Below, in pieces: positions 7,964 through 13,799 of a stretch of DNA of 22,075 nt (its first letter is position 1; each line of letters starts with the position of its first letter). This stretch comes from a virus. The stretch is from positions 1 to 22,075 of IMG/VR virus record IMGVR_UViG_3300022934_000225. One strand, given 5' to 3'. The translations under genes were made by a program, and so were the position numbers. Under the pieces are notes generated by a model. That model saw only the letters and a program-made list of their open reading frames with translations, was not told the origin of the DNA and ran no database searches.

Positions 7964-10177
7964 ATGGCCACTATACAGCAACTGCGCCAGCAATATCCTC
8001 AATATGACGACATGAGCGACGAAGAATTTGCAAAAGCGTTTCATAAAAAGTTTTACTCTGACTTAGATTTTGATGATTTTTCTCAGCGCATCGGACTAAC
8101 GCCAGCCATGGCGCCGTCAGGCACTGAAATCGTTGAAACGTTTGAGGACGGCGGGCGTATAGTCAGGAACATTGAGACTGGCCGCGAGACGTTTATGTCC
8201 GATAGGTACACAACAAGCGACCCGCAGCGCATCGCAGAAATCCGCGCGGCGCAAGGTCGTGCAGGCGAAGTTTACAAGCGCGGCATGGCCGAGGACATCA
8301 TTAGCCAACTAGGGGAAATCCCGTCACGCGCAGCGAGCGCAATCAAGGGCGTTCCGTTCGTTGGCTCATATATTGACGAGCTAATCGGCACAGTAAGCCC
8401 AGAGGCCGCACAGGCGACGCGTGCAGCGCAGGAAGCGCGCGAGATCGTTGCTCCAGTCACAACTGGCGTTTCCCGCGCTGGTGTGGGCTTAGCGACAGCC
8501 ATACCGGCCGCCCTTGCGGCGCCCAGCCTTGCCGTCGCGCCGCTTGGCACGACGCTAGGCGGCCGTGTTGCAGCAGGCACAGCAGGTGGACTTACGCTCG
8601 GCGGCCTTGAAGGCTTGGTTTACGGTGCAGGCGAAGGCCGTACCCGCGAGGAGCGCAAGGCTGCGGCGGAGCAGCAGGCAAAGACAGGCGCTGCCATCGG
8701 CGGCATCCTCGGGCCAGTTGGGCCGCTTGTGGGCGGAGCCATTGGAGGCGCGTCTGGGCGTCGTGTTGCGGCGCCAGCCCGTAAAATAGGCCAAGAGATT
8801 CAGACAAAAGGCGAAGCGCTTGAGCTACTCAGCGCAGCGGCGCGCATGGATGAGCCAGTTGCGGCGGAGGCAATGCAGCGTGCGGGGCAGTATGCATCGC
8901 TCGGCCAAATGGGCCCAGCCACACGCAATCTTCTTGATCTCGCTGCGTCGTCTACAAGTGAAGGCGCTGCAATCGCACGGCGCAATATCGACGAGGTCGC
9001 AGGCCAAGCCGGCGAACAATTTAGCACGCTGCTTGATACGTCATTCGGAGGCCCACAGGCGGCGCAGGCAATTGAAGACACGTTGATGCAGTCAACCGCA
9101 GGCCAACGCAGTGATCTTTACGACGAGGCATACGAGCAGGCGATTGACTACTCTTCGCCGATTGCTCGAGAGCTTGAAGATTTGCTAGAGGGAGTAGACG
9201 CGCCAATCATAAGAAACGCGGAAACTTTAATGAGGCGCGAGCGTCAACCGTCCTCGCAGATATTGGCGCAACTTGATGAGGCTGGCAATGTGATCGGCTT
9301 TGACACTTTGCCAGATGTACGTCAGATTGATTACATCACACGCGCGCTTAATAACGTGAGCCCGACGGCGCCACCTGAAGATAAGAACTCAGCTCGCGCT
9401 CTGGCGTCTAAAATCAGAAAGTCGCTCGATCAGCTAGTGCCAGAATATCGCACAGCCCGCGACTTAGCGGGTGACGTCATTAGTATTCGAGATGCACTAG
9501 ACCTCGGGACAAACGCATTTAAAACAGGCACGACACGCTACGACTTGGCTAAGGCGATGGACGGAATGTCAGACGCAGAGGTGGGTGCGTTAAAGCAAGG
9601 CGTCCGCAGCTACATTGATGAAATCATGGCTAATGCTAAAATGTCACTAACTGATCCAGCGCAAGATGCCCGCGAGGTTATCAAGCCACTTAAGGACATG
9701 GCGTCACGCGCTGGTCGCGAGAAACTTAAAACAATCCTTGGCGGTCAAGCTGATGACTTTATCCGCCAGCTCGACGAAATCTATTCCGCTATGTCAATGC
9801 GTGCGAGCGTTGCGCAGCAGAGTAAGACGGCAGTCCGCACCATGGCTAAAGAAGCAGCCAAGGAGCGCATTTCGCCTACTATGGGCGAGCTAATGGGCGA
9901 ACGCGGGCCAGTGACTGGAGCTTTCGAGGCGCTGAGACGTCAGGCGTCAGAAACGCCGTCACAGCAGCGTGCGTTCGAAATGCTAATGGGTGAAGTCGCG
10001 CAGCCTCTGGCGCGCCAAGCAGACCTCACAGAGCTTATGCGCCAGATGCAATCCCTACAGCGTGCAGCTCCCCAGCTACAACGCGGACGCGACATTTACG
10101 AAGCAGGGAAGCGCATGGGCACTTACGGCGCCATCGGGCTAACGCCTGCGATGCAAACGTTAATTGGGCCTCGCTAA
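7964..10177 (+). CDS. Large DNA-ejection / internal virion protein (737 aa)
   Basis: The start (TIQQLRQQYPQYDDMSDEEF, AKAFHKKFYSDLDFDDF) is a conserved N-terminal motif of large internal virion proteins in podoviruses. It is followed by an 'ETG...F..DRY' beta segment. Residues ~165-265 are Gly/Ala-rich and hydrophobic (GLATAIPAALAAPSLAVAPL; GAAIGGILGPVGPLVGGAIGG), suited to insertion into the host membrane during ejection. The remaining ~470 residues are helical and charged. No transglycosylase Glu-containing motif is evident, so I do not call a muralytic domain. Its stop overlaps the end of a minus-strand gene (10174-10177). It is the last + strand structural gene. Confidence 0.75.
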   Translation: MATIQQLRQQYPQYDDMSDEEFAKAFHKKFYSDLDFDDFSQRIGLTPAMAPSGTEIVETFEDGGRIVRNIETGRETFMSDRYTTSDPQRIAEIRAAQGRAGEVYKRGMAEDIISQLGEIPSRAASAIKGVPFVGSYIDELIGTVSPEAAQATRAAQEAREIVAPVTTGVSRAGVGLATAIPAALAAPSLAVAPLGTTLGGRVAAGTAGGLTLGGLEGLVYGAGEGRTREERKAAAEQQAKTGAAIGGILGPVGPLVGGAIGGASGRRVAAPARKIGQEIQTKGEALELLSAAARMDEPVAAEAMQRAGQYASLGQMGPATRNLLDLAASSTSEGAAIARRNIDEVAGQAGEQFSTLLDTSFGGPQAAQAIEDTLMQSTAGQRSDLYDEAYEQAIDYSSPIARELEDLLEGVDAPIIRNAETLMRRERQPSSQILAQLDEAGNVIGFDTLPDVRQIDYITRALNNVSPTAPPEDKNSARALASKIRKSLDQLVPEYRTARDLAGDVISIRDALDLGTNAFKTGTTRYDLAKAMDGMSDAEVGALKQGVRSYIDEIMANAKMSLTDPAQDAREVIKPLKDMASRAGREKLKTILGGQADDFIRQLDEIYSAMSMRASVAQQSKTAVRTMAKEAAKERISPTMGELMGERGPVTGAFEALRRQASETPSQQRAFEMLMGEVAQPLARQADLTELMRQMQSLQRAAPQLQRGRDIYEAGKRMGTYGAIGLTPAMQTLIGPR

Positions 10178-10356
10178 GACTTAGCCGCGCGCTTCTTCGG
10201 CGCCGGCTTCGCTTCGTTTAGCTTATCAATTTCAGCGGATTGATCTTGGATCAGGGTCGCGGCTTTTTCGCATGAGCGGAACAGCGCCAGCATGTTGTGT
10301 ACACGGTGCGGCTGGTTCAAGATGCGGACGAGTTCGCGTTGTTCTTCAGTTAGCAT
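10174..10356 (-). CDS. Small basic-tailed protein, unknown (60 aa)
   Basis: Reading on the minus strand, CGGAGGATTACCC precedes the ATG at 10356, a strong ribosome binding site. The product MLTEEQRELVRILNQPHRVH is helical, with a middle coiled segment (KAATLIQDQSAEIDKLNEAK) and a Lys/Ala-rich basic tail (PAPKKRAAKS). It could bind DNA or a partner protein, but nothing specific is recognised. Its last four bases overlap the end of the + strand ejection gene, so the two converge tail to tail. A promoter-like TTGCTT-N18-TAAAAG lies upstream on the same strand. I think it is a real gene because of the binding site and its isolated control region. Confidence 0.68.
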   Translation of the reverse strand: MLTEEQRELVRILNQPHRVHNMLALFRSCEKAATLIQDQSAEIDKLNEAKPAPKKRAAKS

Positions 10357-10384
10357 GGGTAATCCTCCGTTAAATGCTAGTTAA

Positions 10385-10414
10385 CTTTTAACACGCATAG
10401 GGATTGTAAAGCAA
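10385..10414 (-). promoter_or_regulatory. Minus-strand promoter for the 60-aa gene
   Basis: Reading the minus strand: TTGCTT (rc of 10409-10414), 18 nt, then TAAAAG preceded by TGT (TGTTAAAAG, rc of 10385-10393). It resembles the two + strand TTGCA...TGTTAACAA promoters in this window, with one extra spacer base. It lies back to back with a + strand promoter-like element starting at 10404. Confidence 0.4.
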
Positions 10415-10432
10415 ATCGGAACTAAATATAGT
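10404..10432 (+). promoter_or_regulatory. Promoter-like element before a possible small RNA
   Basis: TTGTAA (10404-10409), a 17-nt spacer, TATAGT (10427-10432). The -10 has 5 of 6 consensus bases and the spacing is ideal. No start codon with a binding site follows, and an intrinsic terminator ends at 10511, so transcription from here would give a ~73-nt RNA. Confidence 0.45.
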
Positions 10433-10438
10433 GTACTG

Positions 10439-10511
10439 GAATGCACAGGACACACCATGTTCCTCATTCGCCTCCCTGTACTGCCCTGCGCGAAAGCGTG
10501 GGGCATTTTTT
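10439..10511 (+). ncRNA. Candidate ~73-nt phage small RNA
   Basis: A start ~7 nt after TATAGT and an end at the T-tract of the 10482-10511 terminator would give a ~73-nt transcript. No credible open frame lies inside. A small internal hairpin (GGACA/TGTTCC around 10448-10463, one bulge) precedes the terminator stem. Between them, CTCCCTGTACT (10472-10482) contains an anti-Shine-Dalgarno CTCC. It can pair with AGTACAGAAGGAG (10547-10559), the ribosome binding site of the next gene. It may act in trans or, on read-through RNA, as a leader hairpin. Prediction only. Confidence 0.4.
10482..10511 (+). terminator. Rho-independent terminator with GAAA tetraloop
   Basis: TGCCCTGCGC (10482-10491), GAAA loop, GCGTGGGGCA (10496-10505), then six T (10506-10511). 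The 10-bp stem is complete with two G.U pairs. It would end transcription of the structural operon, or the possible small RNA, just before the next promoter, whose -35 starts at 10513. Confidence 0.85.
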
Positions 10512-10541
10512 CTTGCATATGTGTTAGCACAATGTTAACAA
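10512..10541 (+). promoter_or_regulatory. Composite promoter/operator, copy 1 (CTTGCA-N12-CAATGTTAACAA)
   Basis: TTGCAT (-35, 10513-10518), 17 nt, TAACAA (-10, 10536-10541) with a TGT extension. The block CAATGTTAACAA contains the palindrome TGTTAACA. An identical 18-base pattern at the same spacing lies at 14072-14101, before another gene block. The first gene's ATG follows 25 nt later. Repeated use upstream of two transcription units makes a shared regulator or polymerase likely. Confidence 0.6.
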
Positions 10542-10566
10542 GAGGAAGTACAGAAGGAGAATCAAA

Positions 10567-10815
10567 ATGAAAATCTGGAAATATAAAAGACCGTGCGAAT
10601 GGTGCGGCAACAATCCCAAAAGAGACATTACTAATTATTCTGGCGATAAACCTTATAGCGGTAACATGCAAGTCATCTGGTCAGACAGTTGGAAAGACAA
10701 TCACAGAGCATCGCTTTGGGATGGTGAAAGCTACAAGCATAAGCATGATTATTTCTGCTCAGACAAATGCGCAATCGCTTATGCTGAAACAGTTGCAGAG
10801 GGAGAAAACACATGA
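10567..10815 (+). CDS. Small putative zinc-binding protein (82 aa)
   Basis: First gene after the composite promoter, with AAGGAG (10554-10559) seven nt before the ATG. Four Cys in two pairs, Cys10-x2-Cys13 (RPCEWCGNN) and Cys64-x3-Cys68 (YFCSDKCAIAYAE), form a treble-clef or MYM/TRASH-like zinc-binding pattern. His58 and His60 lie just before the second pair. The middle is Trp/Ser/Asp-rich. Such small zinc proteins are often early phage regulators or host-takeover factors, but no exact family is recognised. Its stop overlaps the next start (ATGA, 10812-10815). Confidence 0.75.
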   Translation: MKIWKYKRPCEWCGNNPKRDITNYSGDKPYSGNMQVIWSDSWKDNHRASLWDGESYKHKHDYFCSDKCAIAYAETVAEGENT

Positions 10816-11045
10816 CTTACGATATCACAACTGGCGAATACGTCATCACACCGCAGGAGCGCATGGAGCAACTGGTTGACCGCATCAAGAAGCGCCTGAT
10901 TAAGATTGAGCGCCTAAACGAGGTCAGAGGCGTGCGCTGGAGCGGCCATAGCGCAGACATTGGCATGGAGCAGGCATTGCTCTCAGACGACCGCGCAGAG
11001 CTGCGCCAGCTACAGAAGGAGCTTGGAATAGATGTCACTGTCTAA
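10812..11045 (+). CDS. Small helical protein, unknown (77 aa)
   Basis: Four-base overlap with the preceding gene. The product is two amphipathic helices: residues ~14-37 (ERMEQLVDRIKKRLIKIERL) and ~55-72 (ALLSDDRAELRQLQKELGI), joined by 'RGVRWSGHSADIGME'. No Cys, membrane segment or enzyme motif. A helical hairpin like this suggests a dimerising or partner-binding protein. It belongs to the short + strand run of small genes from the promoter at 10512. Function unknown. Confidence 0.72.
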   Translation: MTYDITTGEYVITPQERMEQLVDRIKKRLIKIERLNEVRGVRWSGHSADIGMEQALLSDDRAELRQLQKELGIDVTV

Positions 11046-11127
11046 CGCACTACTGATCACTCTGTGCGCCCTAGCGGGCGCCTCAGTGGCACGCATGTTC
11101 GAGATGCTAGTAATGGGGGTAATGTAA
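11032..11127 (+). CDS. 31-residue membrane peptide, unknown
   Basis: An ATG at 11032 is preceded by GAAGGAG (11014-11020), well matched to a ribosome binding site inside the end of the preceding gene. The peptide MSLSNALLITLCALAGASVA continues to RMFEMLVMGVM. It is almost wholly hydrophobic, enough for one membrane helix. It overlaps the gene before it by 14 nt and shares its TAA with the ATG of the next gene (TAATG, 11125-11129). This is the coupling used by its neighbours and supports a real gene. Possible small inhibitor or membrane-active peptide; function unknown. Confidence 0.55.
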   Translation: MSLSNALLITLCALAGASVARMFEMLVMGVM

Positions 11128-11417
11128 TGAGCTTCACTTGGCCAAAGGGCGTGGCGCCTACGGAGGAGCGTTGGCTAAAGTGCCTGCACCATTTGTACGC
11201 AACGTGCGCTATCGAAAACAAGATTTTGCAGAAAAAGGTAAACCTAACAAACGCGCAGCGTGCAGCCGGTCTAAAGGGTGGCCGCAGGCGCAACGAGCGT
11301 CACTATCAGACGATTAAGGAGATGGCCGCGCAGGGCTACAACAACGACCAAATTGCGCGAAGGTTAGATATAACGCGGCAGCGGTTATACGAGTTTCGAT
11401 CTAAGCATAAAATATGA
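11127..11417 (+). CDS. Helix-turn-helix DNA-binding protein (96 aa)
   Basis: I chose the ATG at 11127, which overlaps the previous TAA and has GGGGGT upstream. A frame open from 11064 would overlap the 31-residue peptide and lacks a binding site. The C-terminal third, IKEMAAQGYNNDQIARRLDI then TRQRLYEFRSK, is a resolvase/transposase-type helix-turn-helix ('A..G.....IA..L.I....Y.'). A basic linker GLKGGRRRNERHYQ precedes it. The N-terminal ~55 residues are helical with two Cys. Likely an early regulator. It is followed directly by an intrinsic terminator, so it closes the transcription unit that began at 10567. Confidence 0.75.
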   Translation: MSFTWPKGVAPTEERWLKCLHHLYATCAIENKILQKKVNLTNAQRAAGLKGGRRRNERHYQTIKEMAAQGYNNDQIARRLDITRQRLYEFRSKHKI

Positions 11418-11420
11418 TAT

Positions 11421-11444
11421 AAGGCTCCTACGGGAGCCTTTTTT
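11421..11444 (+). terminator. Rho-independent terminator with TACG tetraloop
   Basis: AAGGCTCC (11421-11428), TACG loop, GGAGCCTT (11433-11440), TTTT (11441-11444). A perfect 8-bp stem closed by C(TACG)G, a UNCG-type very stable loop. It lies 4 nt after the HTH gene and abuts the ATG at 11445 of the HNH gene. Confidence 0.88.
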
Positions 11445-11801
11445 ATGGAGGACGTAGCCATTCCCTATGCCGATAAGGAGCGCCGGAAGGCGTATAATAA
11501 AGAGTATCGCAAAAAGTATTACCAAAAAAACAAAAGGAAAATCCAAGACCGAATCAACAGCTATCGCCGCAAGAAGCGCAAAGAGTATCGTGAGTGGAAG
11601 GCAACTCTTTCGTGCGTCAAGTGCGGCTTCTCCCACCCAGCAGCGATAGACTTTCATCACGTCATAAAAAGCGATGACAACCAACGCGTCACCGAGCTTG
11701 TCCGCAATGGTCGGTTCGGCGCGGCTCAGAAGGAAGCATTGGAGCGTTGCATCGTTCTATGTGCAAACTGTCATCGAATACTTCACGATGAAGATAAGTA
11801 A
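11445..11801 (+). CDS. HNH endonuclease (118 aa from ATG; possible ATT start at 11460)
   Basis: The zinc/HNH core is clear: Cys57-x2-Cys60 (SCVKCGF), IDFHHV with His71-His72, and CIVLCANCHRILH with Cys106-x2-Cys109, Asn108 and His110/His114. The N-terminal 50 residues are very basic (YADKERRKAYNKEYRKKYYQ), usual for free-standing phage HNH/homing nucleases. The start is uncertain. The ATG at 11445 touches the terminator T-tract and has no binding site. GGAGG (11447-11451) lies 8 nt before an in-frame ATT at 11460, which would give the family-like start (M)PYADKERRKAY. It sits between a + strand terminator and the end of the minus-strand operon, a typical place for a selfish nuclease insertion. 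Confidence 0.85.
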   Translation: MEDVAIPYADKERRKAYNKEYRKKYYQKNKRKIQDRINSYRRKKRKEYREWKATLSCVKCGFSHPAAIDFHHVIKSDDNQRVTELVRNGRFGAAQKEALERCIVLCANCHRILHDEDK

Positions 11802-11802
11802 A

Positions 11803-11822
11803 CGGCCAAATGCTACTGGCCG
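11803..11822. terminator. Possible bidirectional terminator hairpin between convergent genes
   Basis: CGGCCA (11803-11808), 8-nt loop, TGGCCG (11817-11822). It lies between the converging HNH gene and the minus-strand lysis operon and includes the stop of the last lysis gene. The T-tracts are poor (TTTACTT on the minus side), so termination would be weak. Only position and the perfect 6-bp stem support it. Confidence 0.4.
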
Positions 11823-12022
11823 CAAATTCTTTCGAACGTCTCGTTGTGTACGATCGTATCGGTCAATAATCCGCGGTCGTACTGCATCAAAATGTCCACT
11901 GTATCGCTCGACTTAAACATATGCGGCTTAGCGAGATCGCAGTAGCTACCGCCCGTTATCGTTGCGCACCCACTTAGAAGCACGCTTAGCAAGCCCAGTG
12001 TCATCAAGAGCTTCAACTTCAT
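11813..12022 (-). CDS. Outer-membrane spanin-type lipoprotein (o-spanin / Rz1-like, 69 aa)
   Basis: Starts at ATG 12022 after AAGGAG plus a 7-nt spacer. Residues 1-18 are a short signal peptide (MKLKLLMTLGLLSVLLSG) ending in a lipobox LLSG-Cys19, so the mature protein should be lipidated and anchored in the outer membrane. The mature part is short, with GGSYCDLAKPHMF and IVHNETFERICG, a pattern I know from lysis cassettes of other phages. Its 5' end overlaps the i-spanin gene by 77 nt in another frame, the classic Rz/Rz1 overlap. It is the last gene of the lysis operon. Likely fuses inner and outer membranes at the end of lysis. Confidence 0.78.
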   Translation of the reverse strand: MKLKLLMTLGLLSVLLSGCATITGGSYCDLAKPHMFKSSDTVDILMQYDRGLLTDTIVHNETFERICGQ

Positions 12023-12188
12023 CTTCTATCTCCTTAGCCTTCATAATATCTTCAAGACGTTTATCTTTGATTTCGTATTCAAGATCGTGGCGTCCATCCG
12101 CCTTACCGCGGAAGTACACGGTGACAACGGCCACAAGTGCGGCGCCCACGATCCACAGGTACATCTTCAGTCTGGCCAATATAAACAT
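11946..12188 (-). CDS. Inner-membrane spanin-type protein (i-spanin / Rz-like, 80 aa)
   Basis: A single N-terminal membrane helix (residues ~8-26, KMYLWIVGAALVAVVTVYF) is followed by a short charged helical periplasmic domain (KDKRLEDIMKAKEIEDEVEA) and a basic end. This is the topology of Rz-type i-spanins, though shorter than lambda Rz. Its ATG shares a base with the amidase stop (TGATG, 12186-12190). The downstream lipoprotein gene starts inside it in a different frame. The pair would link inner and outer membranes. Alternative: a generic small membrane protein. The overlapping lipoprotein makes the spanin call the better one. Confidence 0.72.
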   Translation of the reverse strand: MFILARLKMYLWIVGAALVAVVTVYFRGKADGRHDLEYEIKDKRLEDIMKAKEIEDEVEALDDTGLAKRASKWVRNDNGR

Positions 12189-12844
12189 CAGCGGTCGCCC
12201 TTATTCCACTTCTTCAGGCGCTCCATATCGACCACTCCTAACGCTACCATACCCACCAGAGCGAACACTCCCATCAAGGCCAGCTTCTGCCACTCTAGCC
12301 CACCGATAACACCAACAAGGGGTGTAGCGGCAGACGTAACCTTTGCAATGGTTGATGCCTGTACCGTCTTCGACTGGATGATACGCGTCTTCTGTTTTTT
12401 GGGTTCCGGTTCTGCGTTGCTGAGCCATGCTGACACCTCGAAGCAGGGGCACATCTTTGGAGACACGGAATTGTGCCCAATGATTGTAGCGATTGCGGGG
12501 TACTCCATGCGGAGCTGTGCAATCAGCCGGCGTAATGCGCGATCTTGTTGAGGCGTAAAGTGCTCTTCGAACTTATCGTCCTGAGAGCCACCGTGTCCGC
12601 CCCATAATGCGATGCCAACTGATGTTTTGTTATATCCCTTCGCGTGCGCGCCAGACTTTTCAATCGGGCGCCCCTCCGTAACCGTGCCGTCGCGGTCAAT
12701 GAGGTAATGGTATCCAATGTCTGACCAGCCGCGGTCTAAGTGCCAGCTCTTACACTCAGCCATCTTGTCTTCCGCTGATCTGCTCTCCCACCACTCCGCG
12801 CGTGTCGCAGTGCAGTGAACTATGATCGTGTCTATTTTCCGCAT
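12188..12844 (-). CDS. N-acetylmuramoyl-L-alanine amidase with C-terminal membrane segment (endolysin, 218 aa)
   Basis: T7-lysozyme-like Amidase_2. Counting from the ATG at 12844, the zinc ligands are His10 (IIVHCTAT), His124 (IIGHNSVSPK) and Cys132 (KMCPCF), with Lys130 at the place of the T7 catalytic Lys. 'DIGYHYLIDRDGTVTEGRP' and 'GYNKTSVGIALWGGH' complete the family pattern. AGGAGG lies 10 nt before this ATG; a TTG at 12853 is too close to it. Unlike T7 lysozyme (about 150 aa), residues ~140-218 add a linker and a hydrophobic segment (KLALMGVFALVGMVALGVVD) before a basic tail, so it may be membrane-tethered. It cleaves peptidoglycan at the MurNAc-L-Ala bond. It overlaps the holin-like gene by 13 nt. 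Confidence 0.9.
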   Translation of the reverse strand: MRKIDTIIVHCTATRAEWWESRSAEDKMAECKSWHLDRGWSDIGYHYLIDRDGTVTEGRPIEKSGAHAKGYNKTSVGIALWGGHGGSQDDKFEEHFTPQQDRALRRLIAQLRMEYPAIATIIGHNSVSPKMCPCFEVSAWLSNAEPEPKKQKTRIIQSKTVQASTIAKVTSAATPLVGVIGGLEWQKLALMGVFALVGMVALGVVDMERLKKWNKGDR

Positions 12845-13083
12845 GTCTTGCAAGCCTCCTTCTTGGCTGGCGTTACGTTAACAGATGACTTGCTATTTGT
12901 ATATATGCCGAAGAAGCCCGCACCGGCGCCCACGATGACGCTGACGAAGGCGCTCTGGGCGTTTGTGGGCATGTCGAGCGCCATAAACCAAGTCGTCGTC
13001 TGATAGAACGCCACGCCGTACAGCGTAATAATCATGCGCGGCCAGATGCGCCACTTGTCGAGCCATTCAGGTGTTATCGGCAT
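12832..13083 (-). CDS. Holin-like two-helix membrane protein (83 aa)
   Basis: Two hydrophobic helices: residues ~13-36 (WPRMIITLYGVAFYQTTTWF) and ~41-61 (AQSAFVSVIVGAGAGFFGIY), followed by a polar Lys/Cys tail (PAKKEACKTCGK). The segment 'WFMALDMPTNAQSAFVSVIV' closely resembles small holins in other phage lysis cassettes. It lies directly before the amidase gene on the same strand and overlaps it by 13 nt, as expected for a holin-endolysin pair. It would form membrane lesions that trigger lysis. The ATG at 13083 overlaps the end of a 36-residue gene, so translation is probably coupled. Confidence 0.78.
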   Translation of the reverse strand: MPITPEWLDKWRIWPRMIITLYGVAFYQTTTWFMALDMPTNAQSAFVSVIVGAGAGFFGIYTNSKSSVNVTPAKKEACKTCGK

Positions 13084-13177
13084 AATGTTCTGCGATCCTC
13101 TTGTTTGTGGTGATGATGATCACCCTGCCACTGGCGTCGTAGACGACGTATTTTCCGTTTTGCTCTGCAATCACCAC
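13067..13177 (-). CDS. 36-residue protein in the lysis operon, unknown
   Basis: A short frame starts with tandem GTG codons (13177-13172) that overlap the stop of the preceding gene, and ends 17 nt inside the holin-like gene. The peptide reads VVIAEQNGKYVVYDASGRVI then IITTNKRIAEHYADNT. It alternates charged and beta-branched residues like a small beta-hairpin plus helix ('NGKYVVYDASGRV'). That regular, protein-like pattern plus exact overlap at both ends suggests a real gene bridging what would otherwise be an 87-nt gap in a gapless operon. No strong binding site; re-initiation from the upstream stop is likely. Function unknown. Confidence 0.6.
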   Translation of the reverse strand: MVIAEQNGKYVVYDASGRVIIITTNKRIAEHYADNT

Positions 13178-13638
13178 TTACCCATGTACTGGCCAATGTA
13201 ATACAAGCCAGCCACGCATGTGGAGAACGCCACCGTGATTGCCAGTGCCATCGCGATCTGCTCGTTGCGTTTCTCTCGCGCCTTCATGGCCGCCTTCTTC
13301 GCCTCGGCGCGCTGCGTGCGCACCTTGGCTTCATAGGACACCCAGCGATCCCATGTGCCACTCGGCGCGTAGAGCCGGCACCAGCTCTCGAGTTCGGAAC
13401 GCTTGGCGCGGATGTCTTCAAGTGCTTGGAACTCTTCCCAGTCGCCTTCCTCGCCGCCTGTGATTGCAGTTAGCGGGCTTTTCTTCTTACGATCAACGGC
13501 GGACTTTATGTCCTCCTCGGCCGACAGAAACTTGCCGATTGAACTCATAAGGTTGGCGGTTTCTTTTCCGTTAGAGAGCGCGGTACGAATCACAGAATAC
13601 GCTGCGTTCGCGGCGGCAATGGATTCCAGTATGGCCAT
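13171..13638 (-). CDS. Membrane-anchored helical protein of the lysis region (155 aa)
   Basis: Begins MAILESIAAANAAYSVIRTA followed by 'LSNGKETANLMSSIGKFLSA', a start I know from proteins next to lysis genes in several aquatic phages. The middle is charged and coiled (residues ~75-125), and the C-terminus has one membrane helix (residues ~127-149, IAMALAITVAFSTCVAGLYY) ending GQYMGKW. The topology, a large cytoplasmic helical domain with a C-terminal anchor, could suit a holin regulator or a virion-associated factor. No enzymatic motif. Its ATG at 13638 lies 2 nt after the stop of a 52-residue gene. Confidence 0.72.
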   Translation of the reverse strand: MAILESIAAANAAYSVIRTALSNGKETANLMSSIGKFLSAEEDIKSAVDRKKKSPLTAITGGEEGDWEEFQALEDIRAKRSELESWCRLYAPSGTWDRWVSYEAKVRTQRAEAKKAAMKAREKRNEQIAMALAITVAFSTCVAGLYYIGQYMGKW

Positions 13639-13640
13639 AA

Positions 13641-13799
13641 TCAGACATTCCTAAACTCCGCACACGGCTCCCACAGCGGCTGATATTTTGTTAAATTATA
13701 CTCTATTTCTGGTGAAGAATAAACGCAGACAATCACGGGCACTGGCCCTGCTGGCATGATGACCCACGTCAATGTAACGTGGATCAAAACCCAAAGCAT
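13641..13799 (-). CDS. 52-residue secreted or membrane protein, unknown
   Basis: ATG at 13799 overlaps the previous stop (TAATG), and the frame closes 2 nt before the next ATG, so it exactly fills a 160-nt space. The peptide starts MLWVLIHVTLTWVIMPAGPV, a hydrophobic segment that could be a membrane anchor or signal sequence. It continues VCVYSSPEIEYN and ends WEPCAEFRNV. Cys25 and Cys46 could form a disulphide. The coupling at both ends and the protein-like sequence argue for a real gene. I recall similar short 'LxW...W.PC.EFR' peptides beside phage lysis genes but cannot name a family. Confidence 0.65.
   Translation of the reverse strand: MLWVLIHVTLTWVIMPAGPVPVIVCVYSSPEIEYNLTKYQPLWEPCAEFRNV

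Noticed and set aside
11064-11126. Longer N-terminus for the HTH protein
   Set aside because: No binding site at 11064, and the extension overlaps the 31-residue peptide gene. The ATG at 11127 fits the TAATG coupling seen elsewhere.
13695-13700. Perfect TATAAT on the minus strand, ahead of the 155-aa lysis-region gene
   Set aside because: It lies inside a well-supported 52-residue gene (Ile-Glu-Tyr-Asn-Leu codons), in a gapless operon, and has no good -35 at the right distance.
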